DNA from: Streptomyces fumanus
Lineage (GTDB): Bacteria > Actinomycetota > Actinomycetes > Streptomycetales > Streptomycetaceae
Direction of reading: 5' to 3'
Length of the DNA stretch: 64,000 nucleotides
Assembly (NCBI RefSeq): GCF_014655295.1
Contig: NZ_BNBI01000004.1
Location: forward strand, 62,001-126,000
Of the stretch, positions 59,822 to 64,000 are shown piece by piece; position 1 is the stretch's first letter, and each line of letters begins with the position of its first letter. The translations under genes and the position numbers were made by a program. Under the pieces are notes generated by a model, which was given only the letters and a program-made list of their open reading frames with translations, made no database searches and was not told the DNA's origin.

Positions 59822-61325
59822 TCACCGCTGCGAGCACGTCCCAGACCCGCCGTTCCCGGCCGTGCGGGTCGTCGACCTGGCGCCACTCGGCGTCGATGCG
59901 CATCGTGGTCCTGCGCCCGGTGTCGTACGGGTCCCAGCCCGGGTCGCCGGTCCTCGCGAACCGCACCCAGGCCGCGTGCGCACGGGCGGCGAGGTCCGCG
60001 GGGGGCCGGTCCGGGCCGAGCAGGGCGGCGGGGCCGTGCAGTTGGGGCAGGTGCGCGAGGTCGAAGACGAAGGGCAGCTCGATCGCGTGGGCGGCGCCCA
60101 GCGCGCCGTCCAGCGCCCGGGAGCGCCAGGCGAACTCGTAGGCGTACGTGGCGGACCGGGCCCGCGCGGCGTGTGCGTCGGCCAGGGCCCGGCTGCCCGC
60201 GCCGAACAGCGCGTCGCCCATGATGGCGGAGCGCAGCTCGCCGAAGGACGCCCCGGGACGGGCCCGCCGGTAGGTCTCGACGAGCCGGTCCGGGTCCGGG
60301 TGCGCACGCGCCGCCGCGTCGGCCACGTCCTCGGCGGTCGAGCCGGCGTACCGGTCCACCGGGACCAGATAGAGGTTGCCCTCCTCGGCGTTGGTCCCGA
60401 TCAGCAGGTCCACGTCGGCGCCCGGGCCGGCGGCGACGGACGCGGCGGGCTGGGTGTCCAGGACCAGGCTGAAGGGGCTGAGCCCGATCAGCGGGTCGCG
60501 GCGGGACACGGTCCCCAGGTCGATGCCCGCGAGCCCGGAGGCGGCCGCCACCAGGCGCTCGTCGGAGAGGTCCGCGAAGGCGTCGGCGTGGGGTGCGACC
60601 CCCAGGGCGCGGGCCGCCGCCCGGGTGACACGGGCGGCCTGCTCGGTGCTGAACGCGCCCAGACCGCTGCCGCTCTGGAGGATCGCCCGGCGCAGCAGCC
60701 CCGCGGCCCCGGGGGTGGCCAGGACGCCGCCGACGACGGTCGCCCCGGCCGACTGGCCGAAGAGGGTGACGTTGCGCGGGTCACCGCCGAAGGCGGCGAT
60801 GTTCTCCTCGACCCAGCGCAGCGCGGCGACGACGTCGAGCAGGCCGCGGTTGGCGGGCGCGCCCGGCAGGTCGAGGAATCCGGCGATGCCGAGCCGGTAG
60901 TTGAGGGTGACGAGGACCACGCCGTCACGGGCGAAGGCGGACCCGTCGTAGAGCGGGGACCGCGTGGAGCCGGCGACGAATCCGCCGCCGTGGACGAACA
61001 CCATGACCGGCAGGCCACCGCCGCCGTCGGCGGGTGCGAAGACACTGACGGTGAGGTAGTCCTCGCCGCGGTGCCAACCGGTGCCGAAGTAGGGGGACAT
61101 GTCGACACGGCCGAGCCGGCGCTCGGACTGCGGGGCGGTGGGCCCCGGCGCGGTGGCGTCCCGTACGCCGTCCCACGGCTCGTGCGGCCGGGGCGGCGCG
61201 AACCGGCCGGCGCCGCGGGGCGGAGCGGCGTAGGGGATGTTCAGGAAGGCGGCGGTGTCGCCCCGGCGCAGGCCGCGGACGGCTCCTGACGCCGTGGTCA
61301 CGACGGGGTCGGGATGGCGGTTCAC
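59817..61325 (-). CDS. Type B carboxylesterase
   Basis: 502 residues, GTG start with GGAGAGG upstream. Oxyanion region VMVFVHGGGFVAGS, nucleophile elbow VTLFGQSAGATVVGGVLATP (Ser near residue 195), an acidic residue in LLIGTNAEEGN, and catalytic His in AAHAIELPFVFDL. No signal peptide, so it is cytoplasmic. It hydrolyses carboxylic esters of unknown identity. The adjacent metallo-beta-lactamase-fold gene is only 22 bases upstream on the same strand, so they are probably co-transcribed. Confidence 0.93.
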   Translation of the reverse strand: MNRHPDPVVTTASGAVRGLRRGDTAAFLNIPYAAPPRGAGRFAPPRPHEPWDGVRDATAPGPTAPQSERRLGRVDMSPYFGTGWHRGEDYLTVSVFAPADGGGGLPVMVFVHGGGFVAGSTRSPLYDGSAFARDGVVLVTLNYRLGIAGFLDLPGAPANRGLLDVVAALRWVEENIAAFGGDPRNVTLFGQSAGATVVGGVLATPGAAGLLRRAILQSGSGLGAFSTEQAARVTRAAARALGVAPHADAFADLSDERLVAAASGLAGIDLGTVSRRDPLIGLSPFSLVLDTQPAASVAAGPGADVDLLIGTNAEEGNLYLVPVDRYAGSTAEDVADAAARAHPDPDRLVETYRRARPGASFGELRSAIMGDALFGAGSRALADAHAARARSATYAYEFAWRSRALDGALGAAHAIELPFVFDLAHLPQLHGPAALLGPDRPPADLAARAHAAWVRFARTGDPGWDPYDTGRRTTMRIDAEWRQVDDPHGRERRVWDVLAAVS

Positions 61326-61347
61326 GGTGGTGCCTCTCCGCGGGCCC

Positions 61348-62262
61348 TCAGGCCCGCTCGGTGTACGGGGCGAACGGCGCCCAGCCCTTGATGGCGAACT
61401 TGCTTCCCTCGCGCACCACTTCGGCGGCGCCGTGGCCGCCCAGGTGCGCGGGGACGACCAGCGCGTTGTGGTCGGCCGCCCAGCCGAGCACCTTGCGGCG
61501 GGTGGCGCGGGCGCCCGCGGGGTCCTCGCAGAAGCAACTGTTGGCGTCCGGTTCGAGGATCTGCACCGGGCTGTGCAGCAGGTCGCCGACGAACACCGCG
61601 CGGTCCGTCCCGGAGGTGAGGGTCAGCACCGAGGAGCCGGGGGTGTGTCCGGGAGCCGCGTCCAGGCGCAGCGCGGCGTCGATCCGGTGGCTGCCCTCCC
61701 ACAGCAGCGTCCGGCCGGCCCGGTGCACCGGCGACACACTGTCCTCGAAGACGTTCTGGTTGCCGCGGCCGAGCACCGGCTCATGGCCGTTCTCGGGGTT
61801 CCAGAAGTCGAAGTCGTCCTTCGGCATCAGGTAGGTGGCGTTGGGGAACGTGGGCACCCACTGCCGGTCGTCCAGGTAGGTGTTCCAGCCGACGTGGTCG
61901 ACGTGGAGATGGGTGTTGATCACGATGTCCACGTCCTCGGGCTCGACGCCCGCCCGGGAGAGGTTGGCCAGGAAGTCCGTCCGCAGACGGCTCCAGACCG
62001 GCGCGTACGGGCGCTCCTTGTGGTTGCCCACACCGGTGTCGACGAGGATCGTCCGGCCCTCGCTGCGCAGCAGCCAGGTTTGGATCGCGGAACGCACGAT
62101 GTGCGTGTCCGGGTCCAGGAAGTGCGGGCTCAGCCAGGACTCGCCGTCCTCCCACACCTCCTTCGGGCTGTCCGGGAAGAAGGTGCCGGGCGTCAGGTCG
62201 ACGGAGCCGAAGTACTCCCACACCCGGGTGACGGTGACATCGCCGAGAGTGATCTGGTCCAT
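61348..62262 (-). CDS. Metallo-beta-lactamase-fold hydrolase
   Basis: 304 residues from ATG 62262. The zinc motif is NTHLHVDHVGWN (about residues 112-123), followed by PGHTPGSSVLTL, VFVGDLLHSPVQ and VVPAHLGGHG, in the order of the AHL-lactonase-like MBL hydrolases. The N-terminus (VTRVWEYFGSVDLTPGTFFP) suits the quorum-quenching/lactonase type found in actinomycetes. The substrate is unknown: lactones or esters are likely. It precedes the esterase in an apparent operon. Confidence 0.93.
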   Translation of the reverse strand: MDQITLGDVTVTRVWEYFGSVDLTPGTFFPDSPKEVWEDGESWLSPHFLDPDTHIVRSAIQTWLLRSEGRTILVDTGVGNHKERPYAPVWSRLRTDFLANLSRAGVEPEDVDIVINTHLHVDHVGWNTYLDDRQWVPTFPNATYLMPKDDFDFWNPENGHEPVLGRGNQNVFEDSVSPVHRAGRTLLWEGSHRIDAALRLDAAPGHTPGSSVLTLTSGTDRAVFVGDLLHSPVQILEPDANSCFCEDPAGARATRRKVLGWAADHNALVVPAHLGGHGAAEVVREGSKFAIKGWAPFAPYTERA

Positions 62263-62443
62263 GAAGGGTCCTCGGGAACGCGAAGGATTTCCTGGACCGT
62301 ACGAGCCGCCCCGGCAGCCGGGGTATCCGTCACGTGACTGCACCCGCCCGCCCGCGCCCCGGGCCGGGGGAGCGGCCGCTTGTACCCTGGCCGGGGCAGG
62401 GCGAGACGGCTCCCGTGCGTGAGCCAGGATGCGTGGAGACCCC

Positions 62444-64000
62444 GTGGACGAGCACACAGGCGGCCCCGGTGCGGCGCCGGAGGCGGACGAGCCGTTCGTC
62501 GGCCGCGACGCCGAACTGGCACACCTGCTCCGCGCGGTGCGACCGGCGTCCACCGACCGCGTGGTGACGCTCGTCGGCGCGGCGGGCCTGGGCAAGAGCG
62601 CCCTGCTGGACCGGGTGGTGCGCCGGGCCGAGGCCGGCGGTGTGCGCGTACTGCGGGCCGAGGGCAGCGAGTCGGAGGCCCGCCTGCCGTACTCCGCGCT
62701 GCACCAACTGCTGCGTCCGCTGCGGGCGGAGCTGGACCGGCTCCCGCACCGGCAGCGCACCGCCGTCGAGGACGCCTTCGGTACCGGACCGGCGGCGCGG
62801 GCGGGCCACCCCGATCCGCTGCTGATCGGGGTCGCCGTGCTGGGCCTGCTGTCGGCCCTGGGCGACCGGCGGCCCGTCCTGCTGGTGCTGGACGACGCCC
62901 AGTGGTGCGACCGCGCCTCCCTGGAGGCACTGTCCTTCGCCGCCAGACGGCTGGACGGCGAACCGGTCACCCTGCTGATCGCGGCCCGCGACGGCGACCG
63001 CGTCGCCGGATTCGACCGGCACCGGCCCACGCTGGTGCTCCAACCGCTCGACGACGCCGCGGCGAACCGGCTGCTGGACCAGCAGCCACGGCGGCCCACC
63101 GGCCGCACCAGGGCACGCGTCCTGGACCAGGCGGGCGGCAACCCCCTGGCACTGGTGGAACTCGCACGGGCGGCCACCGAAGTGCCGGCCGCGGGCCCGC
63201 TGCCCCTGTCCGAGCACCTGGAACGGCTCTTCGCCGCCCGGCTCGACGGCCTCCCCGCCGACACGACACGGGCCCTGCTGCTCCTGGCCGCGATGGACAG
63301 CGCCGACGCGCCGATCGCTGTCGCCGTGGACGGCGCCGACGGGTCGCTCGCCGTGCCGGCTGCCGTGGGGAACGCCGACGGGCCGCTCGCCGTCCCGGCC
63401 GCCGTGGAGTGCGGCGACGGGCCGCGCGCCGTGCCGGCCGCTGTGGAGAGCGGCGACGGGCCGCGCGCCGTGCCGGCCGCTGTGGAGAGCGGCGACGGGC
63501 CGCTCACCGTCCCGGCCGCCGTGGAGAGCGCCGACGGGCCGCTCACCGTCCCGGCCGCCGTGGAGAGCGCCGACGGGCCGATTGTCCTCCCGGCCGCCAT
63601 GGACAGCGCCGACGGGCCGATTGCCCTCCCGGCCGCCATGGACGCCGCCGATGCGCCGCTCGCCGTCCCGGCCGGACCGCCGCCCACCGAGGACGACGTC
63701 TGGGCCCCGGCCGAGCGGGCCGGGCTGGTCCGGCGCACCGGCCGCGACCTCCGCTTCCGCCACCCGCTGGTCCGGTCCGCCGTGTACCACGCCGCGCCCC
63801 CGGACGCCCGGCGCGCGGCCCACCGCACGCTCGCCGAGCTGCTGCGGGACGAACCGGACCGACGCGCCTGGCACCTGGCGGCCGCCTGCCCGGGACCCGA
63901 CGCGGAGGTCTCGGCGGAGCTGGCGCGGACCGCCGCCCGGGCCCGCCGCCGCGGCGGCCACGCGGCGGCGGCCACGGCCCTCCAGCGCGCCGCGGACCTC
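62444..64000 (+). CDS. LuxR-family (LAL) regulator, N-terminal part with repeat insertion (cut by window edge)
   Basis: Open to the window end; 519 codons seen from GTG 62444 (ATG 62429 is in frame). AAA domain: EPFVGRDAELAHLLRAV, Walker A GAAGLGKSALL (about 44-54), Walker B LLVLDDAQWCDRASLEAL, and GGNPLALVELARAA. Between LLLLAAM and APAERAGLVRRTGRDLRFRH, where relatives have one short linker, nine to ten copies of a 13-residue unit with core ADGPLAVPAAVES are inserted. The C-terminal LuxR HTH would lie beyond the window. The frame is intact, so the expansion does not break the gene. Confidence 0.88.
   Translation, partial: MDEHTGGPGAAPEADEPFVGRDAELAHLLRAVRPASTDRVVTLVGAAGLGKSALLDRVVRRAEAGGVRVLRAEGSESEARLPYSALHQLLRPLRAELDRLPHRQRTAVEDAFGTGPAARAGHPDPLLIGVAVLGLLSALGDRRPVLLVLDDAQWCDRASLEALSFAARRLDGEPVTLLIAARDGDRVAGFDRHRPTLVLQPLDDAAANRLLDQQPRRPTGRTRARVLDQAGGNPLALVELARAATEVPAAGPLPLSEHLERLFAARLDGLPADTTRALLLLAAMDSADAPIAVAVDGADGSLAVPAAVGNADGPLAVPAAVECGDGPRAVPAAVESGDGPRAVPAAVESGDGPLTVPAAVESADGPLTVPAAVESADGPIVLPAAMDSADGPIALPAAMDAADAPLAVPAGPPPTEDDVWAPAERAGLVRRTGRDLRFRHPLVRSAVYHAAPPDARRAAHRTLAELLRDEPDRRAWHLAAACPGPDAEVSAELARTAARARRRGGHAAAATALQRAADL
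63302..63673 (+). repeat. 39-bp minisatellite in the LAL gene
   Basis: Eight full 39-bp units starting at 63335 (63335-63373, 63374-63412, and so on to 63646), preceded by a 33-bp unit at 63302-63334 and followed by a partial one at 63647-63673. Encoded unit: (A/G)DGP(L/R/I)(A/T/V)(V/L)PAA(V/M)(E/D)S. Middle units are most alike (63413-63451 and 63452-63490 nearly identical), as in expansion by slippage or unequal crossing-over. Confidence 0.95.

Noticed and set aside
63302..63673. CRISPR array
   Set aside because: The repeats are directly adjacent without unique spacers, remain in frame and lie within a coding sequence.

Overview
The window is very GC-rich (about 73-75% by eye), uses many GTG and some TTG starts, and has long chains of ATGA/GTGA stop-start overlaps. 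The gene families (F420-type LLM oxidoreductase, LAL regulators, ECF41-type sigma remnant, SGNH and GH115 secreted enzymes) point to a Streptomyces or close actinomycete. The content is accessory: transporters, regulators, tailoring oxidoreductases and secreted hydrolases, with no ribosomal, tRNA or core housekeeping operon. No CRISPR array, rRNA or intact insertion sequence was seen.

Region by region. 2-4556: a translationally coupled redox cassette (MFS exporter end, FMN reductase, LLM oxidoreductase, 3Fe-4S ferredoxin, ferredoxin reductase, P450). 4614-5009: an orphan IS481-like HTH protein. 5044-7325: a DHA2 exporter divergent from its TetR, with three dyad operators between. 7450-12153: DEAD-box helicase behind a long 5' hairpin, MFS/LysR pair, AraC regulator. 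12260-22854: a candidate natural-product locus with a large LAL regulator, PhzE-, PhzD- and PhzC-like enzymes and a malic enzyme on the minus strand, divergent from a PGM1-like ATP-grasp ligase and an MFS exporter. 22924-33754: a LiaSR/DesKR-like two-component system, an FtsX-type ABC transporter, an MFS-FAD monooxygenase pair, and a second ABC transporter with a small winged-helix regulator.

33778-47643 mixes a PL9-like pectate lyase, a LysR/NmrA pair, an SDR, a MerR/EthD pair, a histidine phosphatase, an AadA-like nucleotidyltransferase, a truncated ECF sigma factor, an FAD monooxygenase and a GH115-SGNH pair likely aimed at plant glucuronoxylan. 48057-64000 holds a cyclase-family hydrolase, SUMF1 protein, HxlR/AKR pair, XRE-cupin/EamA pair with an 8-bp satellite, an N-terminally short haloperoxidase-like protein, a methyltransferase, a second XRE-cupin/MFS pair, an MFS/AraC pair, a carboxylesterase, a metallo-beta-lactamase-fold hydrolase, and the start of a LAL regulator carrying an in-frame 39-bp repeat expansion.

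The most interesting system is 12260-22854. DAHP synthase, ADIC synthase and isochorismatase would give trans-2,3-dihydro-3-hydroxyanthranilate (DHHA), but phzF, phzA/B and phzG are absent, so the route should stop there. The divergent PGM1-like ligase could then couple DHHA (or another carboxylate) to an amine or hydroxyl partner, and the MFS protein would export the product. The two arms share a 275-bp intergenic region with two mirror-image palindromes, which suggests joint control. The product is not established; an amide- or ester-linked DHHA conjugate is an inference.
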